Position numbers and translations under genes: made by a program. A stretch of 64,000 nt of DNA from NCBI GenBank assembly GCA_003526845.1, contig DPVM01000010.1:1-64000 (forward strand), read 5' to 3'. The notes beneath the pieces are model-generated. The model did no database searches. It was given only the letters and a program-made list of their open reading frames with translations, and was not told the origin of the DNA. Source of the DNA: Oscillospiraceae bacterium (lineage in GTDB: Bacteria > Bacillota > Clostridia > Oscillospirales > Acutalibacteraceae). Positions 7,353 to 16,620 of this stretch are shown piece after piece (the stretch's first letter is position 1; every line of letters starts with the position of its first letter).

Positions 7353-8444
7353 ATGAAAAAAATAATTATGATAATTGCGGCGGTGCTTGCCGCTGCGGTA
7401 GGGCTTACGGCTTGTTCGTCACAAAATAATTCGGCAGCCGACAACGGCGGAGCTAAGGGCGAGGTTTCCGTATTTTACTATACATTCAGTGACGCATACA
7501 TTTCAAGTGTGCGCTCTGCAATGGATAAAATTTTAAAGGACGGCGGATATACCTACAACGATTATGACGCAAACGGCAACCAAACCACCCAAACCGAGCA
7601 GGTGCAAACGGCGATTGCCAAGGGCGCGTCAATGCTGATTGTCAATGTTGTTGACACAGGCTCAAACGATGCCGCGCAAAATATAGTCAACATTGCAAAG
7701 GGACACGATGTGCCGGTTATCTTTTTCAACCGCTCCGTTGACAAATCTGTTATCGAAAGCTATGACAAGTGCAAATTTGTCGGCACAGATTACGAGCAGG
7801 CAGGGCATATGCAGGGCAAAATGATTGGCGAGTATCTTGTTAAAAATTATGACAGGGCAGACCTTAACGGCGACGGCAAAATCAGTTATGTTATGTTCAA
7901 GGGTCAAGAGGGCAATTTGGAGGCGATTGCACGCACAAAATACAGCGTTGAGGATGCAAACAAAGTGCTTAAGGAGGCAGGCAAGCCTGAGCTTGTTTTT
8001 TATGATTCGGCAAACAAAAACAAATATCTTGTCGATCAAGACGGTCTTTGGTCATCTGCTTCGGCAACAAATTATATGGGCACCGCGCTTGCGCAATATA
8101 CCCAAGCCAACAAAAATATGATTGAGCTTGTAATCGCAAATAATGACGAAATGGCTCTCGGCGCAGTTTCAGCTCTTCAATCTGCCGGCTACAACAAAAG
8201 CGGCGGCGTTACAATTCCTGTTTTCGGAGTTGACGCAACCGATGCGGCAAAATCGGCGGTCGGCAGTGGCACAATGGTCGGCACAATCAAACAGGATGCT
8301 GACGGTATGGCAAAGACTATCGGCGTTATTATGAAAAATCTTTTTGAAAGCAAGAATGCTTTTGACGGAATTGATGCGAAAAATATTGTCGGCAATTGGC
8401 GCGTAAATATCCCTTATTCGGCATATACCGCACAGAACAAATAA
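7353..8444 (+). CDS. mglB: Galactose/methyl-galactoside ABC transporter substrate-binding lipoprotein
   Basis: A 363-residue sugar-binding lipoprotein. The signal peptide ends in lipobox LTAC with the lipidated cysteine at residue 21, so it is anchored outside the membrane. A calcium-binding loop DLNGDGKIS near residue 170 is the hallmark of galactose/glucose-binding MglB and separates it from ribose-binding relatives. The periplasmic-binding fold is seen in blocks such as VVDTGSNDAA and VIANNDEMALGA. The ATG at 7353 has GGAGG 7-8 bases upstream; the longer frame from 7335 is unlikely. It is followed by mglA and mglC in one operon. Confidence 0.92.
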   Translation: MKKIIMIIAAVLAAAVGLTACSSQNNSAADNGGAKGEVSVFYYTFSDAYISSVRSAMDKILKDGGYTYNDYDANGNQTTQTEQVQTAIAKGASMLIVNVVDTGSNDAAQNIVNIAKGHDVPVIFFNRSVDKSVIESYDKCKFVGTDYEQAGHMQGKMIGEYLVKNYDRADLNGDGKISYVMFKGQEGNLEAIARTKYSVEDANKVLKEAGKPELVFYDSANKNKYLVDQDGLWSSASATNYMGTALAQYTQANKNMIELVIANNDEMALGAVSALQSAGYNKSGGVTIPVFGVDATDAAKSAVGSGTMVGTIKQDADGMAKTIGVIMKNLFESKNAFDGIDAKNIVGNWRVNIPYSAYTAQNK

Positions 8445-8513
8445 GTTTTTACAAAGGTGCGGATTTGAAATGATTTTATCGCCGCAATTGATTGTCGGCA
8501 GAGGAGCGTTTAA

Positions 8514-10043
8514 ATGGAAAACGGCAGAGAAAATGCGCCGATTGCAGACGGTGTGGTTTTAAAAATGGTTGATATTCAAAAGGTGTTCCCCGGTGTTAAG
8601 GCACTTGACAATGCTCGGCTCACCGTCAGGCGCGGCACCGTGCACGCCCTTATGGGAGAAAACGGCGCAGGAAAATCAACACTTATGAAATGCCTTTTCG
8701 GCGTTTATGCAAAGGACGGCGGCAAAATTTTTGTTGACGGCAAAGAGGTTGATTTCAAAAGCTCAAAAGAGGCACTTGAAAACGGCGTCGCAATGGTGCA
8801 TCAGGAACTTAATCAGGCGCTCAAACGCAGCGTTACCGACAATATGTGGCTCGGCAGATTTTTGACTGTATCAAAATATCTTCCCTTTACGAGCGAAAAG
8901 AAAATGCAAGCCGAAACGAAAAGAATTTTTGACGATTTAAAAATAGATGTTAACCCGAAAACGATAATGAGCACAATGTCGGTTTCGCAAAGGCAAATGG
9001 TCGAAATAGCCAAGGCGGTTTCGTACAATTCAAAAATCATCGTTTTTGACGAGCCAACCTCCTCCCTCACCGAAGAGGAGGTTGAGCACCTTTTTCGAAT
9101 AATAAATATGTTGCGTGACAGAGGGTGCGGCATAATATATATTTCACATAAAATGGAGGAAATTCTTCGCATATCAGACGATGTTACGATAATGCGCGAC
9201 GGAAAATGGATTGCCACCAAGCGGGCAAACGAGCTTACGATGAACGAAATTATCAGGCTGATGGTGGGGCGCGAGCTGACAAACCGATACCCTGAAAAGC
9301 ACAGCAAGCCGAGCGGCGTTTTGCTTAAGGTTGACAATTTAAGCTCTGAATATGCCAATCTGCACGGTGTTTCGTTTAAAGCCGACAGAGGCGAAATTTT
9401 GGGCGTTGCAGGGCTTGACGGCTCGGGCAGAACAGAACTGCTTGAAAATCTATTCGGCATGGCGACGCGCCGCGGCGGCACAATTGCTCTCGACGGCAGG
9501 GAAATTAAAAACCGCACTCCGCGCGAGGCTGTCAAAAACGGTTTTGCACTGCTCACCGAGGAGCGCCGTGCAACCGGTATTTTCGGAATTTTGAATATCC
9601 GCGAAAACACCTGTATTTCAAGCCTTAATAATTACAAAATAGGTCCTCTTTTAAGCAAACGAAAAATGAAAGAAAAAACCGATTGGGCGATGAAGTCGAT
9701 GCGGGTCAAGGCGCCGTCACAGGAAACAAAAATCAGCACGCTTTCGGGCGGCAATCAGCAAAAGGTCATACTCGGCAGGTGGCTTTTGACCGACCCGACG
9801 GTTTTACTGCTCGATGAGCCGACAAGGGGTATTGATGTCGGCGCAAAATATGAGATTTATCAGTTGATACTCGGTCTTGCCGAGAGAGGCAAAACAGTTA
9901 TAATGGTTTCCTCCGAAATGCCGGAGCTTTTGGGCGTGTGCGACAAAATTCTTGTTATGTCCGGCGGTCGCCTTGCAGGCGAGGTTGACGCAAAAACAAC
10001 AAATCAAGAGGAAATTATGGCGCTTGCCGCCAAATATGTTTAA
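8514..10043 (+). CDS. mglA: Galactose/methyl-galactoside ABC transporter ATP-binding protein
   Basis: A 509-residue ATPase with two fused nucleotide-binding domains, as usual for monosaccharide importers. Domain 1 has Walker A GENGAGKST, the degenerate signature MSVSQRQMVEIAKA and Walker B KIIVFDEPTSSL. Domain 2 has a degenerate Walker A (GLDGSGRTE), a full signature LSGGNQQKVILGRW and Walker B VLLLDEPTRGID. It is cytoplasmic and energises sugar uptake through MglC. It starts 69 bases after mglB with GAGGAG upstream. Confidence 0.94.
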   Translation: MENGRENAPIADGVVLKMVDIQKVFPGVKALDNARLTVRRGTVHALMGENGAGKSTLMKCLFGVYAKDGGKIFVDGKEVDFKSSKEALENGVAMVHQELNQALKRSVTDNMWLGRFLTVSKYLPFTSEKKMQAETKRIFDDLKIDVNPKTIMSTMSVSQRQMVEIAKAVSYNSKIIVFDEPTSSLTEEEVEHLFRIINMLRDRGCGIIYISHKMEEILRISDDVTIMRDGKWIATKRANELTMNEIIRLMVGRELTNRYPEKHSKPSGVLLKVDNLSSEYANLHGVSFKADRGEILGVAGLDGSGRTELLENLFGMATRRGGTIALDGREIKNRTPREAVKNGFALLTEERRATGIFGILNIRENTCISSLNNYKIGPLLSKRKMKEKTDWAMKSMRVKAPSQETKISTLSGGNQQKVILGRWLLTDPTVLLLDEPTRGIDVGAKYEIYQLILGLAERGKTVIMVSSEMPELLGVCDKILVMSGGRLAGEVDAKTTNQEEIMALAAKYV

Positions 10044-10060
10044 GGGGGAATTTGCCCGTT

Positions 10061-11146
10061 ATGTCAAATACAAACAAAGCAAAAAAGGGTAAAATTTCTG
10101 CATGGACAGATTCGTTCGGCGCAATGACGCGCGAGGATAAAAAGCGAGCAATATCCGATATAATTTTTAACAATGCAATGTATATCATAATTGCCGTTGC
10201 CGTAGTTTTTATTGCAATCAGGGTGCCGGCGTTTTTGAGCGTTTCGTCAATAGTCAATATCATTTCGCTCACTGCGGCAAAACTGCCGATTGCTTTGGGC
10301 ATTGCAGGGTGCATAGTTTTGACAGGCACCGATATTTCGGCAGGCAGATGCGTAGGACTTACAGCATGTGTTGCCGCATCACTTTTGCAGATGACTGATT
10401 ACGCAAACAAAATGTTTCCGAATCTAAAAACAATGCCGCTTATTGTTGTGTTTCTTGCGGTAGTTGCAATCGGCGCACTTGTGGGGCTTGTCAATGGCTT
10501 TTTTGTCGCAAAATTCAAATTGCATCCGTTTATCGTCACACTGTCAACACAGCTTATCGTGTTCGGCGCGGTGCTTATGTATTTGATGATAGGCGGAAAC
10601 AACGGTCAAACGCTTTCGGGGCTTGATTATTCGTATATCAAATTTGTTGCAGGTACACTGTTTAAAATCGGGCGTGTTTCTGTGCCGAAATATGTGCTTT
10701 ATTCCGTATTGCTCACGATTTTTATGTGGATTGTGTGGAACAAAACGAAATTTGGCAAAAATATGTTTGCCGTCGGCTCAAACGAGGAGGCTGCAAGAGT
10801 AAGCGGCGTTAATGTGTTTTTGACGATTGTCGCCGTGTTTGTGCTTGCGGGTGTTATGTACGGTATAACCGGTTTTATCGAGGGGGCGCGCATTGCGTCA
10901 TGCTCGGCAAATACGGGCTTGAACTATGAAAGCGATGCGATTGCCGCGTGCGTAATCGGCGGCGTTTCGTTTGTAGGCGGAACTGGCAAAATCAGCGGAA
11001 TAGTCATCGGCGTTTTGCTGTTGCAGATTATTTTTGCAGGGCTTAATTTCCTTTCAGTGTCGGCAAATATGCTTTATATTATCAAGGGAGTTATCATTCT
11101 TGTTGCGTGTGCGATTGATATGCGAAAATATCTTGCACGCAGATAA
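10061..11146 (+). CDS. mglC: Galactose/methyl-galactoside ABC transporter permease
   Basis: A 361-residue multi-pass permease of the MglC/RbsC family with about eight to ten hydrophobic segments. It has the permease signature region ARVSGVNVFLTIVAVFVLAG and the conserved GGVSFVGGTGKISGIVIGVLLL near the C-terminus. A charged N-terminal stretch of about 40 residues precedes the first membrane span. I prefer the ATG at 10061, 11 bases after AAGGGGGA; a TTG at 10052 would sit only 2 bases from the ribosome site. Confidence 0.92.
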   Translation: MSNTNKAKKGKISAWTDSFGAMTREDKKRAISDIIFNNAMYIIIAVAVVFIAIRVPAFLSVSSIVNIISLTAAKLPIALGIAGCIVLTGTDISAGRCVGLTACVAASLLQMTDYANKMFPNLKTMPLIVVFLAVVAIGALVGLVNGFFVAKFKLHPFIVTLSTQLIVFGAVLMYLMIGGNNGQTLSGLDYSYIKFVAGTLFKIGRVSVPKYVLYSVLLTIFMWIVWNKTKFGKNMFAVGSNEEAARVSGVNVFLTIVAVFVLAGVMYGITGFIEGARIASCSANTGLNYESDAIAACVIGGVSFVGGTGKISGIVIGVLLLQIIFAGLNFLSVSANMLYIIKGVIILVACAIDMRKYLARR

Positions 11147-11169
11147 TTTATCTGTTTCGGGTGTTTATA

Positions 11170-11403
11170 TTGAATGAAAATGAAAAATTGTCCGCAAAAA
11201 TCGAGGCTCATACCTCAGGCGGTCTTTATAAAAATGTTAAAATGTCCGTCAAAACGGCGGATAAAATAATTCTTTTGGGCGTAATTGTGCTTATTGTGCT
11301 TTTTGTTGCCGCCGTGTGCGGCGCAGAGCCGAACAAATCGCAAAATGTTCCCGACGGCTCGCCAACAGAGGTTTGGGAAGTAACTCAAAACGAAACAAAA
11401 TAA
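11170..11403 (+). CDS. Small single-pass membrane protein at the end of the mgl operon
   Basis: About 77 residues: a polar N-terminus, one strong hydrophobic segment (IILLGVIVLIVLFVAAVCG), then a polar tail of about 27 residues ending in TEVWEVTQNETK. There is no ATG at the front; TTG at 11170 or GTG at 11161 are the choices, with a weak GGGTG site. It starts 23 bases after mglC and ends just before a strong terminator, so it is probably co-transcribed with the transporter. No family was recognised; a helper of the permease is only a guess. Confidence 0.6.
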   Translation: MNENEKLSAKIEAHTSGGLYKNVKMSVKTADKIILLGVIVLIVLFVAAVCGAEPNKSQNVPDGSPTEVWEVTQNETK

Positions 11404-11418
11404 CCGAATATTATTTTT

Positions 11419-11450
11419 GCATCCGATGCGATATGCGTCGGATGCTTTTT
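11419..11450 (+). terminator. Terminator of the mgl operon
   Basis: GCATCCGATGC pairs with GCGTCGGATGC (one G-U) across a short loop and is followed by TTTTTG. Confidence 0.85.
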
Positions 11451-11533
11451 GTTGAAACTTTGTTGATTTATTGTCATACAATTATATATCTGCATGTAAT
11501 TTGTATAAAATGTTTAGCAAAAAATTAACAATG

Positions 11534-11562
11534 TTGAAATTTCTGTGCAACTGTGATAAAAT
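11534..11562 (+). promoter_or_regulatory. Promoter of the rnf operon
   Basis: TTGAAA, 17-base spacer ending in TGTGA, then TAAAAT; it lies 32 bases before rnfC. Confidence 0.55.
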
Positions 11563-11593
11563 CAAGTAAATAATCCGAAAGGTTGGACTGAAT

Positions 11594-12931
11594 ATGAAAA
11601 AAGTCCCTTTTAAGTCGGGTATTCATCCAAAGGAAAATAAGGAATACTCGATGAATGAAAAAATCAAAATAATTGCGTCCGACAAAATTGCTGTTTTCCC
11701 GATGAGCCAGCATATCGGCGCACCGGCAACGCCGACTGTTAAAATCGGCGACACGGTTTGTGTGGGCACAAAAATCGGCGAGGCTTCATCTTTTGTGTCA
11801 AGTCCCGTTTATTCTTCTGTTTCGGGCAAGGTTAAGGCTGTCGAACAGCGTATGCTTGTCGGCGGCAGAAGTTCGCTTTGCGTTGTTGTCGAAAACGATT
11901 TTCAAAATGAAACGGCAGAGGGCTTCGGCGTGCCGAATGATGTTGAAAAACTTGACGGTAAAGCGATTACAAAAATCATAACCGATGCCGGAATTGTCGG
12001 ACTCGGCGGCGCAGGTTTTCCGACAGGAGTTAAAATTTCGCCGAAAAATATCGACGAAATTGACTACATAATTATCAACGGTGCGGAATGTGAGCCGTAT
12101 CTCACCTCCGACTATCGCCTTATGCTTGAAAACGGCGAAAAAATCATTGACGGCATAAATGCTGTGCTTAAAATTTTCAAAAACGCACACGCAGTTATCG
12201 CCATTGAGGACAATAAACCAAAAGCAATTGAGAATTTTGAATCTCTTTTGAAAAACAATTCAAAAATCACCGTTAGGTCGCTGAAAACACGCTATCCGCA
12301 GGGCGGCGAGCGCAGGCTGATTGCCTCTGTTACCGGCAGAAAAATAAATTCGCACCTTCTCCCTGCAGACGCAGGCGTTGTTGTGCTCAATATTGCTACG
12401 GTCAATGCGATTTATGAGGCCGTTTACCTTGGCAAGCCCCTTGTTCACCGCGTTGTTACCGTCACGGGCAACGGTGTGAACACACCCGGCAATTTCGATG
12501 TGCCGCTCGGAATTTCGGCAAAATATCTTGCCGAGCAGGCAGGCGGAATAAAAGATGAAACCGTCAAACTGATTTCAGGCGGACCGATGATGGGTTTTGC
12601 AATGCCCTCGCTTGAGGTGCCGGTGACAAAAACATATTCGTCTATCCTCGCACTGACAGAGGATGATGTCGAAAAAATGAAAACAACCGCCTGTATCAGG
12701 TGCGGAAGATGTGTCGGTGCATGTCCCGAAAATCTTGTTCCGCAGCTTATGGTTGCCGCCGCAAATGCAAATGATTACGAGCGTTTTGAAAAGCTCGGCG
12801 GTATGGAATGTATTGAGTGCGGCTGTTGCACATATGTCTGCCCGGCAAAAAGGCAACTTACACAGTCATTCAAACTTGCAAAATCACAAATAAGGGCAAT
12901 CAAGGCACAAAATAAAGGAGGGAAAAAATAA
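11594..12931 (+). CDS. rnfC: Rnf electron transport complex subunit C
   Basis: A 445-residue peripheral cytoplasmic subunit that takes electrons to or from NAD(H). The N-terminus (KSGIHPKENKE) matches the RnfC start. A glycine-rich GLGGAGFPTGVK and the block IINGAECEPYLTSDYRLM form the NADH/FMN-binding Nuo51-like domain. Two [4Fe-4S] motifs follow: CIRCGRCVGACP from residue 367 and CIECGCCTYVCP from residue 406. It is first in the operon order CDGEAB, typical of Clostridia. Its stop overlaps the rnfD start by one base. Confidence 0.95.
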   Translation: MKKVPFKSGIHPKENKEYSMNEKIKIIASDKIAVFPMSQHIGAPATPTVKIGDTVCVGTKIGEASSFVSSPVYSSVSGKVKAVEQRMLVGGRSSLCVVVENDFQNETAEGFGVPNDVEKLDGKAITKIITDAGIVGLGGAGFPTGVKISPKNIDEIDYIIINGAECEPYLTSDYRLMLENGEKIIDGINAVLKIFKNAHAVIAIEDNKPKAIENFESLLKNNSKITVRSLKTRYPQGGERRLIASVTGRKINSHLLPADAGVVVLNIATVNAIYEAVYLGKPLVHRVVTVTGNGVNTPGNFDVPLGISAKYLAEQAGGIKDETVKLISGGPMMGFAMPSLEVPVTKTYSSILALTEDDVEKMKTTACIRCGRCVGACPENLVPQLMVAAANANDYERFEKLGGMECIECGCCTYVCPAKRQLTQSFKLAKSQIRAIKAQNKGGKK

Positions 12932-13875
12932 TGTATAATGTTTCTGTTTCCCCTCATATAAGAGATAAAAGCAACACAACAAAAATAATGCTTGATGTGT
13001 GCATTGCGCTTGCGCCCACTTTGATTTTCGGCGTTTGCTATTTTGGACTTAATGCGCTTGTTGTCATCATTTCAAGCGTTGTCAGTTGTGTTTTGTCAGA
13101 GGCTGTTTTTGAACTCATCACAAAAAAGCCGATTACCGTCGGCGATTTGAGCGCGGTTGTAACCGGTCTTATCTTGGCACTTAATATGCCTCCCGAAATC
13201 GCGTGGTGGGTGCCGTTTATCGGCGGCGTTTTTGCAATAATTATTGTTAAAATGCTTTTCGGCGGAATCGGTCAAAATATTATGAATCCGGCGCTTGCCG
13301 CAAGGTGCTTTTTGCTGATTTCGTTTGCATCGAGGATGACGAATTTCACTACCTGTCACACCGTCGATGCGTCGTCGAGCGCAACTCCGCTTGCTGTTAT
13401 TAAGGCAGGCGGCAGTGTCAATGTGCTTGATATGTTTATCGGTTTTCAGGACGGTTGTATCGGCGAGGTTTCGGCGCTTTGCATACTTATCGGTTTTGTT
13501 TATCTGCTTGCACGCAAAGTCATTTCGCCGCGTATTCCGGTTGTGGTTGTTGCAAGCTCAATGCTGTTTATCGCATTATTCAGTATCGGCAAGGGCTTAT
13601 TGAGTGTAAATTATATGCTTTCTCAGCTTTTCACCGGCGGCTTGCTTTCAGGTGCCGTGTTTATGGCAAACGATTACGCAACAAGCCCGATTACAAAGCG
13701 CGGTCAATATATTTATTCCGTAATAATCGGCTTGCTTATTGCTTGCTTCCGTGTTCTCGGCTCAAGTGCCGAGGGTGTGTCTTATGCAATTATAACAAGC
13801 AACCTTCTTGTTCCGCTTATTGAAAAAATCACAGTTCCTAAACCGTTTGGAATGAAAAAGAAAGAGGAGGTGTGA
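12931..13875 (+). CDS. rnfD: Rnf electron transport complex subunit D
   Basis: A 314-residue integral membrane subunit with about nine or ten hydrophobic helices. It carries the flavinylation motif DASSSAT, so T152 is the expected site of covalent FMN attached by a flavin transferase (ApbE). GQNIMNPALAARCFLL is a conserved membrane block. It forms the ion-translocating core with RnfA and RnfE. Confidence 0.94.
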   Translation: MYNVSVSPHIRDKSNTTKIMLDVCIALAPTLIFGVCYFGLNALVVIISSVVSCVLSEAVFELITKKPITVGDLSAVVTGLILALNMPPEIAWWVPFIGGVFAIIIVKMLFGGIGQNIMNPALAARCFLLISFASRMTNFTTCHTVDASSSATPLAVIKAGGSVNVLDMFIGFQDGCIGEVSALCILIGFVYLLARKVISPRIPVVVVASSMLFIALFSIGKGLLSVNYMLSQLFTGGLLSGAVFMANDYATSPITKRGQYIYSVIIGLLIACFRVLGSSAEGVSYAIITSNLLVPLIEKITVPKPFGMKKKEEV

Positions 13876-13878
13876 GAG

Positions 13879-14490
13879 ATGGCTAAATCAAAGGTGTTTA
13901 AAAACTGTCTTGCACTGCTTCTTATAACGCTTGTTGCCGGTTTTGCGCTTGCCGTTGTAAATGAGATTACTGCAAAGCCTATTTCCGAGGCGGAGAACAA
14001 GGCAAAAATGGCAGCGTATGAAAGCGTATTTTCGGGTGTAGAGTTTGAAGAACTTAATTCTTCAGACAAACTTATTAAGGCGGAAAACGATTCCGCTCCC
14101 GTTCAGAATGCGAGCGTTGACGATGTCCTGCGTGCTGTGGATAAAAACGGAAATACCGTGGGATATGTTATGTCGGCAACCTCGGCAAGCGGATACGGCG
14201 GCGATGTCAAAATCGCAATCGGTATTTCTGCCGCAGATGATAAAATAACAGGTTTTAAGGTGCTCTCTCACAGTGAAACGGCAGGTCTCGGCGCAAAATG
14301 CACCGAGGACGATTTCCAAAATCAATTTGCCGGCAAGTCGGCAGGCAAGCTTTCTTATGTTAAGAACGCCGCCGCATCCGACAGCGAGATTGACGCTATC
14401 AGCGGCGCAACAATCACATCCTCTGCCGTTACCGACGCTGTGAACGCCGCCACTCATTTTTATTCGACACTGAAGGAGGGACAACAATGA
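13879..14490 (+). CDS. rnfG: Rnf electron transport complex subunit G
   Basis: A 203-residue protein with one N-terminal membrane anchor (LALLLITLVAGFALAVV) and an extracytoplasmic FMN domain. The flavinylation motif DAISGAT places covalent FMN at T178. ETAGLGAKC is the usual block before it. It relays electrons between RnfB/A/E and RnfD on the outer face. It overlaps rnfE by 4 bases. Confidence 0.95.
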   Translation: MAKSKVFKNCLALLLITLVAGFALAVVNEITAKPISEAENKAKMAAYESVFSGVEFEELNSSDKLIKAENDSAPVQNASVDDVLRAVDKNGNTVGYVMSATSASGYGGDVKIAIGISAADDKITGFKVLSHSETAGLGAKCTEDDFQNQFAGKSAGKLSYVKNAAASDSEIDAISGATITSSAVTDAVNAATHFYSTLKEGQQ

Positions 14491-15179
14491 AACAGCTTCT
14501 CGAAAGACTATACAACGGCATTGTTAAGGAAAATCCCACCTTTGTGCTTATGCTCGGAATGTGTCCGACACTTGCTGTCACAACCTCTGCGATAAACGGC
14601 ATAGGAATGGGTCTTGCGACAACCGTTGTGCTTGTTTGCTCAAATTTAATGGTGTCACTGTTGCGCAAGGTTATACCGGGCGGTGTGCGTATGCCGGCTT
14701 ATATCGTCATTGTCGCATCGTTTGTAACAATCGTGCAAATGCTTTTGCATGCGTATGTAACTTCGCTTTACGATGCACTCGGAATTTATATTCCGCTTAT
14801 AGTTGTTAACTGTATTATTTTGGGCAGAGCAGAAAGCTACGCCTCGAAAAATAAGGTTCTTCCGTCGATTTTTGACGGCTTGGGTATGGGCATCGGTTTT
14901 ACAATCGGGCTTACATCAATCGGCATTGTGCGCGAACTTATCGGTTCCGGTACAATCTTTTCACAGCGCATTTTGCCGCAAAGCTACGAGGGCGTTGCAA
15001 TGTTTGTGCTTGCTCCCGGTGCGTTTCTTGTGCTTGCGTTTTTGTGTGCACTTCAAAACAGACTCGGCGCAAAGGGCGCAAACAGACACACAAAATCGGA
15101 TGAGCCGGAGGGATGCGACGGCAATTGTATGACCTGCTCGCTCCACACAACAGAAAAGGAGGGCGAAAATAATGGTTAA
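14487..15179 (+). CDS. rnfE: Rnf electron transport complex subunit E
   Basis: A 230-residue integral membrane subunit with six predicted helices. NPTFVLMLGMCPTLAVTTSA and PLIVVNCIILGRAESYA are the paired cysteine-containing blocks that help bind the membrane-embedded Fe-S site shared with RnfA. The C-terminal tail has an extra cysteine cluster (EGCDGNCMTCS), not typical of all homologues. It overlaps rnfA by 8 bases. Confidence 0.94.
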   Translation: MKQLLERLYNGIVKENPTFVLMLGMCPTLAVTTSAINGIGMGLATTVVLVCSNLMVSLLRKVIPGGVRMPAYIVIVASFVTIVQMLLHAYVTSLYDALGIYIPLIVVNCIILGRAESYASKNKVLPSIFDGLGMGIGFTIGLTSIGIVRELIGSGTIFSQRILPQSYEGVAMFVLAPGAFLVLAFLCALQNRLGAKGANRHTKSDEPEGCDGNCMTCSLHTTEKEGENNG

Positions 15180-15750
15180 AACACTGTTTCTTGTTCTTCT
15201 TTCAACGGCACTTATAAACAATGTTGTGCTTTCGCAGTTTTTGGGAATTTGTCCGTTTTTGGGTGTCTCAAAAAATGTCAAAACAGCAGCAGGAATGGGC
15301 GGCGCGGTAATATTTGTTATCACAATTGCATCGGCTGTCACAAATCTGCTTTATACATATGTTATCAAAAAACTCGGCATTGAATATCTCAATACGATTA
15401 TATTCATTCTTGTAATTGCGGCACTTGTTCAGTTTATCGAGCTGTTTTTGAAAAAAGCAATGCCAAAGCTTCACCAATCGCTCGGCGTATATTTGCCGCT
15501 CATCACAACCAACTGTGCGGTTCTCGGCGTTGCGCTGACAAATGTTCAGGAGTCAAACGATTTCATCACCTCGGTTGTGACGGGATTCGGCACAGCTTGC
15601 GGTTTTGCAATTTCGATTATAATTCTTGCCGGAATCAGAGAGAGAACTGAAAATAACGATGTTCCGAAATCGTTCAAGGGCACACCGTCTGTTCTTCTCA
15701 CCGCGTGCCTTATGGCAATTGCGTTTTACGGCTTTGCCGGTTTGGCATAA
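15172..15750 (+). CDS. rnfA: Rnf electron transport complex subunit A
   Basis: A 192-residue integral membrane protein with six helices and opposite topology to RnfE. Conserved blocks are INNVVLSQFLGICPFLGVS and YLPLITTNCAVLGVAL, which hold the cysteines of the intramembrane Fe-S centre. Normal family length. Confidence 0.95.
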   Translation: MVKTLFLVLLSTALINNVVLSQFLGICPFLGVSKNVKTAAGMGGAVIFVITIASAVTNLLYTYVIKKLGIEYLNTIIFILVIAALVQFIELFLKKAMPKLHQSLGVYLPLITTNCAVLGVALTNVQESNDFITSVVTGFGTACGFAISIIILAGIRERTENNDVPKSFKGTPSVLLTACLMAIAFYGFAGLA

Positions 15751-15762
15751 GGGGGTGGCACA

Positions 15763-16560
15763 ATGAATATGAAAAATATCATCATCGCCACCGTAGTGGT
15801 TGCTGCAGTCGGATTGGTTATCGCCGTTCTTTTAAGCATCGCCGAAAAGGCGTTTCATGTCGATGTGGATGAGCGTGAGTCGCAGATTAGGGATTGCCTC
15901 GGCGGCAACAACTGCGGCGCATGCGGATATGCCGGCTGCGATGCACTTGCAAAGGCAATCGTCAGCGGCGAGGCAGAGGTCAACGCCTGTCCTCCTGCGG
16001 GACAGAGCGGCGCAGACAAAATTGCCGAAATTATGGGCGTTTCGGCAGGTGAGTTTGTTCGCAAAACTGCTTTTGTTGCGTGCTCCGGCACAGCAGATAA
16101 AAGGCAGGAGAAATACAAATATTTCGGCACCGAAACTTGTGCCGATGTTAAGGCAGGCTTGGGTGTCGGCAAAATGTCGTGCCGCTTCGGCTGTATCGGC
16201 TACGGCGATTGCGCCGAGGTTTGCGACAACAGAGCCATTCGCCTTGTAAACGGCAAAGCTGTTGTTGAGGAAGAACTTTGCGTTGCGTGCGGCAAATGTG
16301 TCAAGGCTTGCCCACAGCATCTTATTGAGATTATTCCTGCCGCATCAAAATACAGAGTTCAGTGTGTAAATAACGACCGTGGCAAGGCTGTCAAGGTCAA
16401 TTGCGACGCCGGCTGTATCGGTTGCGGACTCTGTGCCAAAAATTGCCCGAAGGATGCAATCACCTTTGCAAACAACATTGCAAAAATTGATTATGAAAAA
16501 TGTGTCGGTTGCGGACTTTGCGCCGCAAAATGCCCGGCAAAGGTTATTGTTAAGGCTTAA
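15763..16560 (+). CDS. rnfB: Rnf electron transport complex subunit B
   Basis: A 265-residue subunit that accepts electrons from reduced ferredoxin. It has an N-terminal membrane helix, then the Fe-S domain motif CLGGNNCGACGYAGC, followed by ferredoxin-like motifs CVACGKCVKACP, CIGCGLCAKNCP and CVGCGLCAAKCP, plus a cysteine cluster CRFGCIGYGDCAEVC before them. This makes it a multi-cluster clostridial form. It is the last gene of rnfCDGEAB and ends before the terminator at 16584-16620. The complex couples ferredoxin oxidation by NAD+ to Na+ or H+ export. Confidence 0.95.
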   Translation: MNMKNIIIATVVVAAVGLVIAVLLSIAEKAFHVDVDERESQIRDCLGGNNCGACGYAGCDALAKAIVSGEAEVNACPPAGQSGADKIAEIMGVSAGEFVRKTAFVACSGTADKRQEKYKYFGTETCADVKAGLGVGKMSCRFGCIGYGDCAEVCDNRAIRLVNGKAVVEEELCVACGKCVKACPQHLIEIIPAASKYRVQCVNNDRGKAVKVNCDAGCIGCGLCAKNCPKDAITFANNIAKIDYEKCVGCGLCAAKCPAKVIVKA

Positions 16561-16583
16561 TAATATCATATAACATAAAACTA

Positions 16584-16620
16584 AAACGCACCATGCAAAT
16601 TTGCGCAAGGTGCGTTTTAT
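16584..16620. terminator. Bidirectional terminator after rnfB
   Basis: AAAACGCACC and GGTGCGTTTT form a 10-bp stem with a 16-base loop containing TGCAAATTTGCGCA. U-tracts on both strands let it end rnfB and the convergent agr kinase operon. Confidence 0.8.

Noticed and set aside
12260..12448. Many short antisense frames within rnf, mgl, dlt and obg genes
   Set aside because: Their composition and lack of ribosome sites mark them as shadows of the real genes.
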